Below the pieces are notes generated by a model. That model saw nothing but the letters and a program-made list of their open reading frames with translations. It ran no database searches and was not told the DNA's origin. The position numbers were made by a program, and so were the translations under genes. From an uncultured Flammeovirgaceae bacterium (lineage in GTDB: Bacteria > Bacteroidota > Bacteroidia > Cytophagales > Cyclobacteriaceae), in contig CAKZYA010000038.1 in the NCBI GenBank assembly GCA_937883755.1, positions 39,174 to 103,173 on the forward strand: 64,000 bases of DNA, given 5' to 3'. The number at the start of each line of letters is the position of its first letter. Positions within the stretch are counted from its first letter, which is position 1. Shown piece by piece: positions 1 through 7,526 of this stretch.

Positions 1-1
1 T

Positions 2-904
2 AATGCTCTTATTAAACTGGTTTATACCCGTGAAGATGATATGACGCAGGGTACCTATCGCCCGGCTTATAAAATTACCTACCGGGCGGCATTAGATAGT
101 GACAACAATCTGGTTGGCTTCCACGCTCGAGGAGCAGGTATTCAGGGCGGACCACTATTTGCTAATCGCTATCCAGCCGGGTCGGTTGATAACTATCTAG
201 CGGAAAATCATAACGTTGAATCCAATATATCTACCGGAGCCTGGCGGGCTCCTCGCTCTAACTTTGTGGCCGGAGCCGAGCAATCTTTCCTGGATGAAGT
301 AGCCGAAGCCGCTGGAAAAGATCCGATTGATTTCCGCTTGGAGTTATTTGAGCGAGCCATTAACGATCCGGTAGGTGAAGATAATGATTATGATGCTGAG
401 CGTTACGCTGGGGTGCTGAAAGAAGTGAAAGAAAAATCGGGTTGGGGACAGGAGATGCCGGGCGTACACCGCGGAGTATCCGCTTACTACTGTCACAATT
501 CTTACGTAGCTCAGGTGGTAGACGTAGTGATGGAGGGTGATAAACCTAAAGTACAGAAAGTATGGTGTGCCGTAGACTGCGGCATTGTGGTGAACCCCGA
601 AGGGGCGATTAACCAGGTAGAAGGTGGTATCATTGACGGTATTGGCCACGCCCTCTACGGAGCGGTTACCTTCACCGATGGTAAGCCCGATCAGAGCAAC
701 TACGATAAGTACCGCCTCATCCGCAGCAAGGAAGCACCCGTAGAGATTGAAACCTTCTTTGTAGAAAACGGCATTGATCCTACCGGACTAGGAGAACCTT
801 CGTTACCGCCAGTGATGGGAGCTTTAGCCAATGCCTTGTACCAAGCTACCGGAAAACGCCTCTACGATCAACCCTTCGCCCAGCGGGATATTAATATGGG
901 TTGA
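2..904 (+). CDS. Molybdenum hydroxylase large subunit, xanthine dehydrogenase/IorB family (3' part)
   Basis: This is the C-terminal 300 residues of a molybdopterin-binding subunit of the xanthine dehydrogenase / aldehyde oxidase / isoquinoline 1-oxidoreductase family; the 5' part lies outside the window. The frame is open from base 2, and the residues before the first ATG (VKLVYTREDDMTQGTYRPA is the family signature starting just inside the window) show that the gene is truncated by the window, not broken. GAWRAPRSNF and the C-terminal GEPSLPPVMGALANA are family motifs; the Glu of GEPS matches the catalytic base of these enzymes. The enzyme would hydroxylate or oxidise an aldehyde or N-heterocycle at a Moco centre; the substrate cannot be told. 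An XdhC maturation gene lies 7.7 kb downstream. A strong terminator follows the stop codon. Confidence 0.9.
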   Translation, partial: NALIKLVYTREDDMTQGTYRPAYKITYRAALDSDNNLVGFHARGAGIQGGPLFANRYPAGSVDNYLAENHNVESNISTGAWRAPRSNFVAGAEQSFLDEVAEAAGKDPIDFRLELFERAINDPVGEDNDYDAERYAGVLKEVKEKSGWGQEMPGVHRGVSAYYCHNSYVAQVVDVVMEGDKPKVQKVWCAVDCGIVVNPEGAINQVEGGIIDGIGHALYGAVTFTDGKPDQSNYDKYRLIRSKEAPVEIETFFVENGIDPTGLGEPSLPPVMGALANALYQATGKRLYDQPFAQRDINMG

Positions 905-925
905 TGTAATTGCTAAAGTATTTAT

Positions 926-965
926 GAATGAAAGGGCAGGCTCGGTTGGGTTTGTCCTTTTTTTT
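926..965. repeat. Direct repeat copy 1 bounding the AT-rich island
   Basis: The 40-bp stretch beginning GAATGAAAGGGCAGG and ending in a T run recurs in the same orientation at 4317-4356, with about six substitutions and one missing base. The two copies enclose exactly the four-gene island. Copy 1 is a good terminator; copy 2 has lost part of the stem pairing, which suggests that copy 2 is the duplicate. Confidence 0.6.
931..965 (+). terminator. Rho-independent terminator of the Mo-hydroxylase gene; also one copy of a flanking direct repeat
   Basis: AAAGGGCA pairs with TGTCCTTT (one G-T wobble) around a 12-base loop, followed by a run of eight or more T. The stop codon is 27 bases upstream. 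A diverged copy lies at 4317-4356, on the far side of the four-gene island. Confidence 0.75.
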
Positions 966-1004
966 CACTTCAGCATGCATCATACATTTTGTTAGTGAAA
1001 GTTA

Positions 1005-2306
1005 TTATTTCTTTTTTATTCTAATTCCCAGAGTCAGACTTATACTTTGTGCTCTTGATACATTACCCTCAATAATCGCATTATACAACTGTTGGTTGTC
1101 CTTAGGTAAATCAAGGAAATCATCATAAGAATTTGATATTAAAAGGCCTTTAAACCTTTCGACTCTTCTTCTCCCATAGATCTTTGCAAGAACAATTTCG
1201 TCATCTTGAATTACTTTTTCAAAGTAATAGTACCAACGTTCTCTTGATATTTTTGATAATTTTTCTTTAGCTATTTCAGCAGCACTATTAGAAACGCCAT
1301 AACTATTTCCAAGATACACTGCTAAATATGCTTGCATACAATCAATTAATGCTGGAGAAGGTATCGTGCTACCTAAACTCGCAAGTTTTCTTACTACTGA
1401 TGGTTCGTTATAGAAATTGTTAAATGCAAAATGTGTTTCAATTACAGCTGCGGCAGCCTTTTTGAATGTTACAGATCTTAAATTTTCTGGTACAAAATCA
1501 AATCCTCCAATTTTTAGTAGCGCATTCTTAAGTCCCGATGATGCAGTTGTATTTCCTGCTGCAGTTACATCACGGTATGCAGTACCTATGTTCCATTTGT
1601 CATTTTCTCCTAAATTTGGCCAAATACTTTCTATCAATAAGTTGAGATTCGCTAGCGAATGTTCCAATTTGGCTCCCTTATCATTCTTGATAGATCCTAA
1701 CAATATTGACATCACTGTTCTTAAATAAAAAAGTGGTGAATTTATTAGTTGTTCAATTTGAGGGTCTTTTAATGAAAGAGTCTCACTTAGTAATCGTTCT
1801 CTAAACTGGGAAAATTCAATAGCTATCGAGACATCTTCCTCTCCGAGTATGTACTGTACACTTGATTTTATTATTTGAACAGCAGATAAATTATCTATTT
1901 CTTCAGATGCGTCTTTTGAAAAATAATGAGTAATTAATTCGTTAGCTTGTTTTAGTTTGAGAGAGGCGGTTGATCCAATAACACCAAGCTGTTCAGCTAA
2001 TTGGATTGTAGTATAGTCTGTCAGTGCGGTATCTATAGTAGAAAATTCGTCTATATCATTCCTCCCTAACATTTCACCTATAAACTTCATTCCTAAGGTA
2101 GAAATGGTTTCTTTTAGCTTTACCATTGCCTTCTTCCAAGCATATTCAGCAGCCATATCATAGGCCTCAATCTGAAAAGCAGCAACAATTTGATTTCTTT
2201 GTTTTTCGGACAAATAGTTTGCATAAGAGACGATATCGTTTGTGTCATTTACATTTGCAGGGATTTTTATCCCGTCCGGTCCTTGCCAAAGTTGTATTTC
2301 GCTCAT
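1005..2306 (-). CDS. Unknown protein partnered with a DAC-like cyclase (433 aa)
   Basis: I do not recognise this family. The predicted protein is soluble and almost entirely helical, with no signal peptide or clear transmembrane segment. It has a short N-terminal motif, MSEIQLWQGPDGIKIP, and ends in a basic tail (IRIKKK). An ATG four codons upstream exists, but the start at 2306 overlaps the stop of the preceding cyclase-like gene as ATGA, which indicates translational coupling and makes it the better start. Being the last gene of a four-gene island operon with an upstream nucleotide-cyclase-like sensor, it could be the effector or a structural partner; that is inference from position only. 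Composition is AT-rich (a sampled 60-base line is 25% G+C), unlike the surrounding core genes. Confidence 0.75.
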   Translation of the reverse strand: MSEIQLWQGPDGIKIPANVNDTNDIVSYANYLSEKQRNQIVAAFQIEAYDMAAEYAWKKAMVKLKETISTLGMKFIGEMLGRNDIDEFSTIDTALTDYTTIQLAEQLGVIGSTASLKLKQANELITHYFSKDASEEIDNLSAVQIIKSSVQYILGEEDVSIAIEFSQFRERLLSETLSLKDPQIEQLINSPLFYLRTVMSILLGSIKNDKGAKLEHSLANLNLLIESIWPNLGENDKWNIGTAYRDVTAAGNTTASSGLKNALLKIGGFDFVPENLRSVTFKKAAAAVIETHFAFNNFYNEPSVVRKLASLGSTIPSPALIDCMQAYLAVYLGNSYGVSNSAAEIAKEKLSKISRERWYYYFEKVIQDDEIVLAKIYGRRRVERFKGLLISNSYDDFLDLPKDNQQLYNAIIEGNVSRAQSISLTLGIRIKKK

Positions 2307-3355
2307 TTTCTTTCCCATATTTTAGTATTTCCATCTTGTGATTTATAAAAACAAGCTGAAAATAATTTAGAATTAACCATTGATTGATATGCACGAGTCC
2401 TTGCGCCCCCAATTGGCTGTTCACCATCTTCTTTAACAATTGGTTCTATAAACATATGATATCCAAGAATCTTTGCTTTATCTGTAATCACAGCGATTCC
2501 GTCATGATTTAACATTGAAATCATAACCTTACCGAAAGCCGTTAATGAAACAGATGACTCATTGGTTTTTTCTTTTTCTGTATAGACTACATAGTCAGCG
2601 ATATCAATAGGTGTTTTGAGGTAAACTCCGTCTGGTAGCTTTATTTTTAGTTGGTTTATTATTTCTTTATCATCTGCAACAATACCTATTAAATTCCCAT
2701 GGCCTTGTTTGATGGCACTCTTAATAGTTTTGTCGATAAATGTCGTAATTTGGGTTTTAAATTCCTCATCACATTCTCGAGTTATTGCCTGAGAAATTTG
2801 ATTTATCTCATTGTTGCTCGTAGTGAGGATTTTATCCAAAGTTAAGGAAACTATGAGTTTTTTCTTTAGTCCAGTAAGCTCAACTGTCTTACTACCAATA
2901 TTTTTCAAATAGGCTATATTAATGCCATTAAGTTCCACTTTTAATTCCCCTACTGTTTGTTCGTAAATTGATGGGCTTGTTTCAGTCATTTCTGCATCAA
3001 CTAAACCGTACTTCATTCTATTTTTATTCACCTCAATGAAAATAATCCAACTTCCAACTGCTAAAGGGGCACATAATTTAATGATTTTTTTAAATTTAGA
3101 TACTGCTAGCTCCTCTTCTGCAATTAATACTTCTCTATTAGAAATAGTCTTGAAAAACTCACCTGAATTATTTGTTACCAAAACTTCTGGAAACAGATGA
3201 TTTCCCTCTTCAAAGTAATCAGAAAGAAGATTTATTAATTCTAATATTCCTTCTTTGAGTATTGTACTATTTTGAAAAGTTTCATCAAGTAAAAACTCTG
3301 CAATAGAAGCCAAGGTGTTATCTCTAAGAGATGCTAATTTTTCTTCTTGGTTCAT
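2303..3355 (-). CDS. DisA/DAC-like nucleotide cyclase protein with N-terminal sensor-like region
   Basis: The C-terminal part (about residues 215-350) reads as a DisA_N-type diadenylate cyclase (DAC) domain. It has an HGNLIGIVADD strand, then LTAFGKVMISMLNHDGI aligning with the DGA motif (D285-I287), then IGGARTRAY (R319-T320-R321) aligning with the GTRHRAA motif, then a closing beta strand. Active DACs use DGA and RHR; here they are DGI and RTR, so activity is uncertain. Residues about 80-200, with WIIFIEVNKN and YGLVDAE, resemble the sensor regions found upstream of DAC domains in Bacteroidota and Proteobacteria (DACNV-type proteins), from memory of those families. If active, the protein would make c-di-AMP or a related signal. 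It is 117 bases downstream of the Sm-like gene and overlaps the next gene by 4 bases. Confidence 0.65.
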   Translation of the reverse strand: MNQEEKLASLRDNTLASIAEFLLDETFQNSTILKEGILELINLLSDYFEEGNHLFPEVLVTNNSGEFFKTISNREVLIAEEELAVSKFKKIIKLCAPLAVGSWIIFIEVNKNRMKYGLVDAEMTETSPSIYEQTVGELKVELNGINIAYLKNIGSKTVELTGLKKKLIVSLTLDKILTTSNNEINQISQAITRECDEEFKTQITTFIDKTIKSAIKQGHGNLIGIVADDKEIINQLKIKLPDGVYLKTPIDIADYVVYTEKEKTNESSVSLTAFGKVMISMLNHDGIAVITDKAKILGYHMFIEPIVKEDGEQPIGGARTRAYQSMVNSKLFSACFYKSQDGNTKIWERK

Positions 3356-3472
3356 TTATTTTCTTCTAATGATCAAATAAACTCATTGAGTATATTTTTC
3401 TTATTTAATTCAAAGTTGCTGCTCTCACTAATTTTTGCTCAAGGCACGTGTGCTCATGGAGCCTATTATTTG

Positions 3473-3664
3473 TTAGTTCTTTTCTGAAATCACATGAACC
3501 TTCTCTTTGTTCAGATAGATTTTTTTTCCATTTCTTTCAATAATAACATAACCGCTTGAATCTAATGATAGCAGTTTACCATTCTCGGTTGATTTAGTAC
3601 TACCCGCATTTTCGTATTCTACTTCAACATTCTTTCCTATCAGAGCAACAATGAAATTGTCCAT
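3473..3664 (-). CDS. Small Sm/SH3-like beta-barrel protein (63 aa)
   Basis: A 63-residue protein predicted to be nearly all beta. LIGKNVEVEYEN, GKLLSLDSSGYVIIE and GKKIYLNKEKVHVI follow the strand pattern of an Sm/Hfq-like or SH3-like barrel, including a G-L-x-x-x-D spacing like the Sm1 motif. No catalytic residues are seen. It starts 2 bases after the stop of the four-helix membrane protein, so the two are certainly co-transcribed. A role in RNA binding, or as a small adaptor for the membrane protein, is possible but unproved. The fold call rests on pattern only. Confidence 0.6.
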   Translation of the reverse strand: MDNFIVALIGKNVEVEYENAGSTKSTENGKLLSLDSSGYVIIERNGKKIYLNKEKVHVISEKN

Positions 3665-3666
3665 AA

Positions 3667-4224
3667 CTATTTCTTTATTAATTGGATACTTGATTGTATT
3701 TTTTTTACAAAATATTGAGTGTCAATTGAGGCAATATTACCAAAGCAGAAAACAGATATGCTAATGCTAATCGCAATAATTCCACAGATCCTAATTACCG
3801 TTTTTAAATTTGGTAGATTTTTTATTTTGAAGAAACTCCCTATCCCAATTAATAAGAAAGCTAATGAACTCCCATTGAGTAGTTCAGCTTTTTGATCAAG
3901 GGAAAATAAATGTTTAAGAAGTAGGTCATTTTTGGTTTGTGAAACAATCATGATTCGCTCAACTTGATCTATGTCGGGTGTTCCAAACGCGAAAGAAGAT
4001 ATCGATGAAGAGAGGAAGATTGCATATAGCCCTACAATATAAGCGATAGCTAAGGATGGAATGGAAGCTAATAAAGTCCAAGAAGGAGTTTTAGCATAGG
4101 TGTTTAAATAATGGTATATCTTAGAATTTGATCCATCAATAATGAGGTAAAATCCCAATATGCAAATAGCACCAATTCCTGTAGCACCTGCAAATCCTTG
4201 TATTGTATTCCACGGTATCCCCAT
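3667..4224 (-). CDS. Four-TM membrane protein, first gene of the island operon (185 aa)
   Basis: Hydrophobic segments lie near residues 13-33, 50-72, 117-136 and 142-165, giving a four-helix integral membrane protein with a charged loop of about 45 residues (near 75-115) between helices 2 and 3. No family is recognised and there is no signal peptide apart from helix 1. It heads the operon: 2 bases separate it from the Sm-like gene. In systems built round a cyclic nucleotide cyclase, small multi-TM proteins are often membrane-disrupting effectors or signal sensors; either would fit, but nothing in the sequence shows which. AT-rich like the rest of the island. Confidence 0.7.
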   Translation of the reverse strand: MGIPWNTIQGFAGATGIGAICILGFYLIIDGSNSKIYHYLNTYAKTPSWTLLASIPSLAIAYIVGLYAIFLSSSISSFAFGTPDIDQVERIMIVSQTKNDLLLKHLFSLDQKAELLNGSSLAFLLIGIGSFFKIKNLPNLKTVIRICGIIAISISISVFCFGNIASIDTQYFVKKIQSSIQLIKK

Positions 4225-4256
4225 TACTTTTTCTATAAGTAATACTCTTAAGCCGA

Positions 4257-4312
4257 CATGATTTAAGTGTAATAGCTAACAATGAGCTTACGACTCAATA
4301 TACAAACTCTAA
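4257..4312. repeat. 56-bp direct repeat, copy A1
   Basis: Starts CATGATTTAAGTGTAATAGC and matches 7404-7459 in the same orientation at about 46 of 56 positions by hand alignment. Both copies are intergenic. Together they bracket the S9 peptidase gene and the small-gene cassette. Confidence 0.6.
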
Positions 4313-4316
4313 GGAA

Positions 4317-4356
4317 GAATGAAAGGGTAGGTTCAGTAGAGTTTGTCTTTTTTTGC
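4317..4356. repeat. Direct repeat copy 2 bounding the AT-rich island
   Basis: Diverged copy of the terminator-containing repeat at 926-965, same orientation. It still ends in a T run, but substitutions weaken the stem. It begins only 4 bases after repeat A1, so repeat boundaries cluster at the right edge of the island. Confidence 0.6.
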
Positions 4357-4478
4357 TTCTAAGGGTGAATTATATGCGGAGCATGACCGTAGGGAACATT
4401 CAATCACAAACAGTGATAGCCAAAGTTGTTATGCTCAGTTTCTGTTCAGAGAACTATTACAACGAATAGTAAACTGGC

Positions 4479-6419
4479 CTATTTACCGCTATTTATTTCA
4501 ACGCTCTTAACTGTCTCCTCTAACCACTTAAAGAATTCTCTTTGCCAGACTAAGCTGTTTTGGGCGGAAAGTACCCAGTGGTTTTCTTCCGGGAAATATA
4601 AAAGCTTTGATTTGATCCCTTGCAGTTGAGCTGCCTGAAAAGCTTCTAATCCCTGGCCAATGGGCACTCTAAAATCTTTTCCTCCTTGAATAATCAGGAT
4701 GGGCGTATCCCATTTATCGACAAAATTGATCGGATTAAATTCAGAATACGTCTTTTGAGCAGCAGCATTGTCTTTATCCCAATAGGCACCACCCAAATCC
4801 CAGTTCACAAAGAATAACTCTTCGGTGGTTCCGTACATGGATCTCCAATTGAAAATACCATCGTGAGAAATGAATGATTTAAATCTGCCTTCATGTCGGG
4901 AAGCTAAGTAAAAAACAGAGTATCCGCCATAACTAGCTCCCACGCAACCCAATCTATCGGTATCTACATAGGACTCTTTGGCAACATCATCAATGGCAGA
5001 AAGGTAATCCTTCATATTTTGTCCACCATAATCTTTTGAGATTTGTTCATTCCACTCGACACCGTAACCGGGCATACCTCTTCGGTTGGGGGCGACTACG
5101 ATGTAGCCATTCGCCGCCATAATTTGAAAGTTCCACCTAAAAGAATAAAATTGAGATAAAGCCCCTTGGGGTCCACCTTGACAATAAAGAAGGGTGGGAT
5201 ATTTTTTAGTGGGGTCAAAGTCTGGTGGATAGATCACCCACGTAACCATATCTTTTCCATCAGTGGTCTTGACCATTCTCTTTTCTATCTTAGACATTTT
5301 GATGTCTTCGTAGATTTCATCATTCGCTTGAGATAACTGTTTCATTGCACCCGTTTCGATATTCAGGTTATAAATCTCAGTGGCATGATTCATATCCATT
5401 CTGTACACCACTAGGTGATCTCCGCTTTGACCTATAATGCCATTTATATCAAATTGGCCATTAGAAATTTGTGTAGGCTTTGCTTGGGCTTGCTTACCAA
5501 CCGGAACATCGATTTGAAATGCATGGACTGTTCCACCTACTGGAGCGTTAAAATAAATTTTGGAACCATCTTCACTCCAAATAAATCCATTGACAGTACC
5601 GTCCCAATCCTCAGTAAGGTTCACATCTCCTTCTGGTAGCCGGACGATAATATCATTTTTATCAGATTCATAACCATCTCGTTCCATTTGCAACCAAGCG
5701 AGAGTGCCTTGGGAGGAAAATGCAGGGTGCGTATCATAGCCTTTATTACCCTCGGTAAGGTTAGTGGTTTGCTTGGTTTCCAGGTTGTACTCGTAGATAT
5801 CTGAATTGGTGCTGACAGCATATTCGGTACCCGCTAATTTCTTAGTAACGTACAACACCTTTTTGGAATCGGGACTCCAGATATAATCTTCGTCCCCACC
5901 AAATGGTTTTTGCGGACAATCAAATGGCTTTCCTTCCATCAAGTCAATTCCATTATCCAGGGTATCGGTTGCCGATTGTATAAATACATGACTATAGGAG
6001 CCATCTTCCCAAGTGTCCCAGTGTCGGTAGTTTAGTTGATCATATATGAAGACATTTGAATTAGGGACATCATTATAGTGATCAGTACCACTGACGTTCT
6101 GGATTTTTACATCCTTGGCCACTAATTTCCATTTTCCGTCTGGGGACACATTTTTATCCTTCACCCGATCCCCAACTTCAGCCAAGGAAGTATGATCTTC
6201 ACCATCAACCGAAACGGAATAGGTTTTACTTGAGCGTTCATTTGTCTCTAAATCAAAGGTTGATGTTCGGTAAATCACTTGCTTCCCATCCTGGCTTAAG
6301 CCCACTGCAGAAACTCTGTTTAATTCAATGAGCTGCTCCGCTGTCATTACTTTTGATTGGCAGATTCCAAGCGTGAAAATGAAGGTGCCACACAGTGTTA
6401 ATATCAAAGTCTTTCTCAT
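4479..6419 (-). CDS. Exported S9-family prolyl oligopeptidase / acylaminoacyl-peptidase-like protease
   Basis: A secreted serine peptidase of 646 residues. A signal peptide (MRKTLILTLCGTFIFTLGIC) is followed by a beta-propeller-like N-terminal region of WD40-like/PD40 repeats (about residues 35-380; for example SPDSKKVLYVTKK) and a C-terminal alpha/beta-hydrolase domain. GASYGGYS places the nucleophile at Ser496; GGKDFRVP gives Asp582 and EENHWV gives His614, so the triad is complete. Family members release dipeptides or acyl-amino acids from peptides, here probably in the periplasm. The frame can be extended two codons to a TTG, but the ATG at 6419 gives the signal peptide start. It stands alone, with spacers on both sides. 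Confidence 0.9.
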   Translation of the reverse strand: MRKTLILTLCGTFIFTLGICQSKVMTAEQLIELNRVSAVGLSQDGKQVIYRTSTFDLETNERSSKTYSVSVDGEDHTSLAEVGDRVKDKNVSPDGKWKLVAKDVKIQNVSGTDHYNDVPNSNVFIYDQLNYRHWDTWEDGSYSHVFIQSATDTLDNGIDLMEGKPFDCPQKPFGGDEDYIWSPDSKKVLYVTKKLAGTEYAVSTNSDIYEYNLETKQTTNLTEGNKGYDTHPAFSSQGTLAWLQMERDGYESDKNDIIVRLPEGDVNLTEDWDGTVNGFIWSEDGSKIYFNAPVGGTVHAFQIDVPVGKQAQAKPTQISNGQFDINGIIGQSGDHLVVYRMDMNHATEIYNLNIETGAMKQLSQANDEIYEDIKMSKIEKRMVKTTDGKDMVTWVIYPPDFDPTKKYPTLLYCQGGPQGALSQFYSFRWNFQIMAANGYIVVAPNRRGMPGYGVEWNEQISKDYGGQNMKDYLSAIDDVAKESYVDTDRLGCVGASYGGYSVFYLASRHEGRFKSFISHDGIFNWRSMYGTTEELFFVNWDLGGAYWDKDNAAAQKTYSEFNPINFVDKWDTPILIIQGGKDFRVPIGQGLEAFQAAQLQGIKSKLLYFPEENHWVLSAQNSLVWQREFFKWLEETVKSVEINSGK

Positions 6420-6582
6420 GATCAAAATGCTAATAGTTTAGATGTGAAGTTAAGGAATCACATCCAACTAAAACAGTTTTCATTCTTTGCTAAGCAATGC
6501 CAAGGGAAATAATATAACAACCTTCAGATGAATAGTAATGTAGGTTATTTTCTAATTTTTTGAATTATGGCTAACGTTTTGG

Positions 6583-6616
6583 CTATGCGCAGTATCCCGC
6601 AGGGTATTGCGTATAG
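6583..6616. other. 15-bp stem hairpin at the 3' edge of a two-gene cassette (attC-like)
   Basis: CTATGCGCAGTATCC pairs with GGGTATTGCGTATAG around the loop CGCA, with only G-T wobbles. It lies between the peptidase promoter region and the stop of the small gene that ends at 6629. Palindromes of this kind recur beside small cassette-type genes in Bacteroidota genomes (from memory). It does not carry a clear GTTRRRY integron core. Confidence 0.55.
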
Positions 6617-6619
6617 GTT

Positions 6620-6631
6620 TTGTTGTGCTTA
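6620..6631. repeat. Inverted repeat, left copy, of the small-gene cassette
   Basis: TTGTTGTGCTTA here is the exact reverse complement of TAAGCACAACAA at 7291-7302. The two 12-base arms enclose both small genes; this one overlaps the stop codon of the second. Confidence 0.6.
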
Positions 6632-6949
6632 GTTCTTTTTTAATTTTTCTTTTAATTTGTCAATCTCTCCATTCATAAGCAGATTGAAATATTCTTTTGC
6701 TGATTCCTTCTTATCAAGATTGATTTTGTAGCTTTCGACTTCTCCAAAGTTCCCAAAAAGTGTCAAACTTTTATGAAACTCGAGAACAAATTCATCAGTA
6801 TCAGCTCCATATACTCCAACCCAAAAAGCACCGTGCTCATCGTCCATATTAGTCAAATCAATTAAAGCTTTATCAATGTCTGAACTTGTGACATTATCCT
6901 TGTCAAATCCAGCAGCATACTGAATATATGAACCTTCAATTTTAATCAT
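6629..6949 (-). CDS. Unknown small acidic protein, second gene of a cassette (106 aa)
   Basis: I do not recognise it. It is a soluble protein of 106 residues with an alpha/beta pattern: an N-terminal strand (MIKIEGSYIQY), a helix with DKALIDL, a strand pair (GAFWVGVYG, EFVLEFHKSL) and a lysine-rich C-terminal helix (EIDKLKEKLKKN). Size and composition resemble the many small cassette-borne or immunity-like proteins of Bacteroidota, but no toxin gene is adjacent. Its ATG overlaps the stop of the upstream gene (ATGA), so the two are translationally coupled. Low G+C and the flanking inverted repeats point to acquisition. Confidence 0.65.
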   Translation of the reverse strand: MIKIEGSYIQYAAGFDKDNVTSSDIDKALIDLTNMDDEHGAFWVGVYGADTDEFVLEFHKSLTLFGNFGEVESYKINLDKKESAKEYFNLLMNGEIDKLKEKLKKN

Positions 6950-7284
6950 CCAATTTCTTCTATAATACTGTTAATCAATTCTGTTCTATAAGCTGAGTTA
7001 TCAACATTTGAGTCGAACGGAACGACTGTTACATCAGCCCAAGCGACCTTTTCACATTCATCCATATATGGTGATTCTTCAAGTACAAACCAAGAATCTT
7101 TTCCGTCCCATATCAATCGAAAACAATGCTTGTCGTTTCTGTTTACCCAAACAAAAAATCGAGAACCAAAAGCCCCCTTATGATATTCTTGATTTGCAAA
7201 TTCATAACCTTTTTTATTCAAAGTGTCGTTTAGTGACTCTTTAATTAATTCACAGGTGTCGTCTATATTTTTGGTTCGATTCAT
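6946..7284 (-). CDS. Unknown small protein, first gene of a cassette (112 aa)
   Basis: I do not recognise it. The protein is soluble, with a helical N-terminus (NIDDTCELIKESLND) and a beta-rich middle carrying many aromatics (RFFVWVNR, CFRLIWDGKDSWFVLEES). The open frame can be extended upstream only to a TTG lying inside the inverted repeat, so the ATG at 7284 (MNRTKN) is preferred. The pattern LIWDGKDSWFVLE recalls widespread small Bacteroidota hypotheticals, but I can give no function. It overlaps the downstream gene by 4 bases. Confidence 0.65.
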   Translation of the reverse strand: MNRTKNIDDTCELIKESLNDTLNKKGYEFANQEYHKGAFGSRFFVWVNRNDKHCFRLIWDGKDSWFVLEESPYMDECEKVAWADVTVVPFDSNVDNSAYRTELINSIIEEIG

Positions 7285-7290
7285 TTTAAT

Positions 7291-7302
7291 TAAGCACAAC
7301 AA
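7291..7302. repeat. Inverted repeat, right copy, of the small-gene cassette
   Basis: TAAGCACAACAA, reverse complement of 6620-6631. It sits 6 bases upstream of the first cassette gene's ATG. Confidence 0.6.
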
Positions 7303-7321
7303 CCGTGTAACATCAACTAGT

Positions 7322-7356
7322 CTCCGTTATCCGGCTGATATTGGCGGGTAACGGAG
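7322..7356. other. 12-bp stem hairpin at the 5' edge of the cassette
   Basis: CTCCGTTATCCG pairs with CGGGTAACGGAG over an 11-base loop. Together with the hairpin at 6583-6616 it brackets the two small genes, as recombination sites bracket a cassette. Confidence 0.5.
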
Positions 7357-7403
7357 ATATTGCCGTTATTTTTTCTATAGGCAATGCTCTTTTTCTAAGC
7401 TGG

Positions 7404-7459
7404 CATCATTTAAGTGTAATAGCCACTAATGGCCTTACGTTCCAATATACAAACTTTAA
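7404..7459. repeat. 56-bp direct repeat, copy A2
   Basis: Same orientation as A1 at 4257-4312, about 82% identical. It begins CATCATTTAAGTGTAATAGC and ends AATATACAAACTTTAA. Confidence 0.6.
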
Positions 7460-7526
7460 TAAAGAGTCTATTACTTTTTAACGGAGAACATTGAACCCGA
7501 GTCAATACAAAGAGGAAAGTATTTCC

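Noticed and set aside
344..649. 101-codon frame on the minus strand
   Set aside because: Lies inside the Mo-hydroxylase gene in the opposite strand and has no domain or codon signal.
928..1128. 66-codon frame on the plus strand overlapping the end of the island gene
   Set aside because: Begins in a terminator and runs antisense to the 433-residue gene.
6583..6616. Simple rho-independent terminator
   Set aside because: The stem is strong but no T run follows on either strand; the cassette context fits better.
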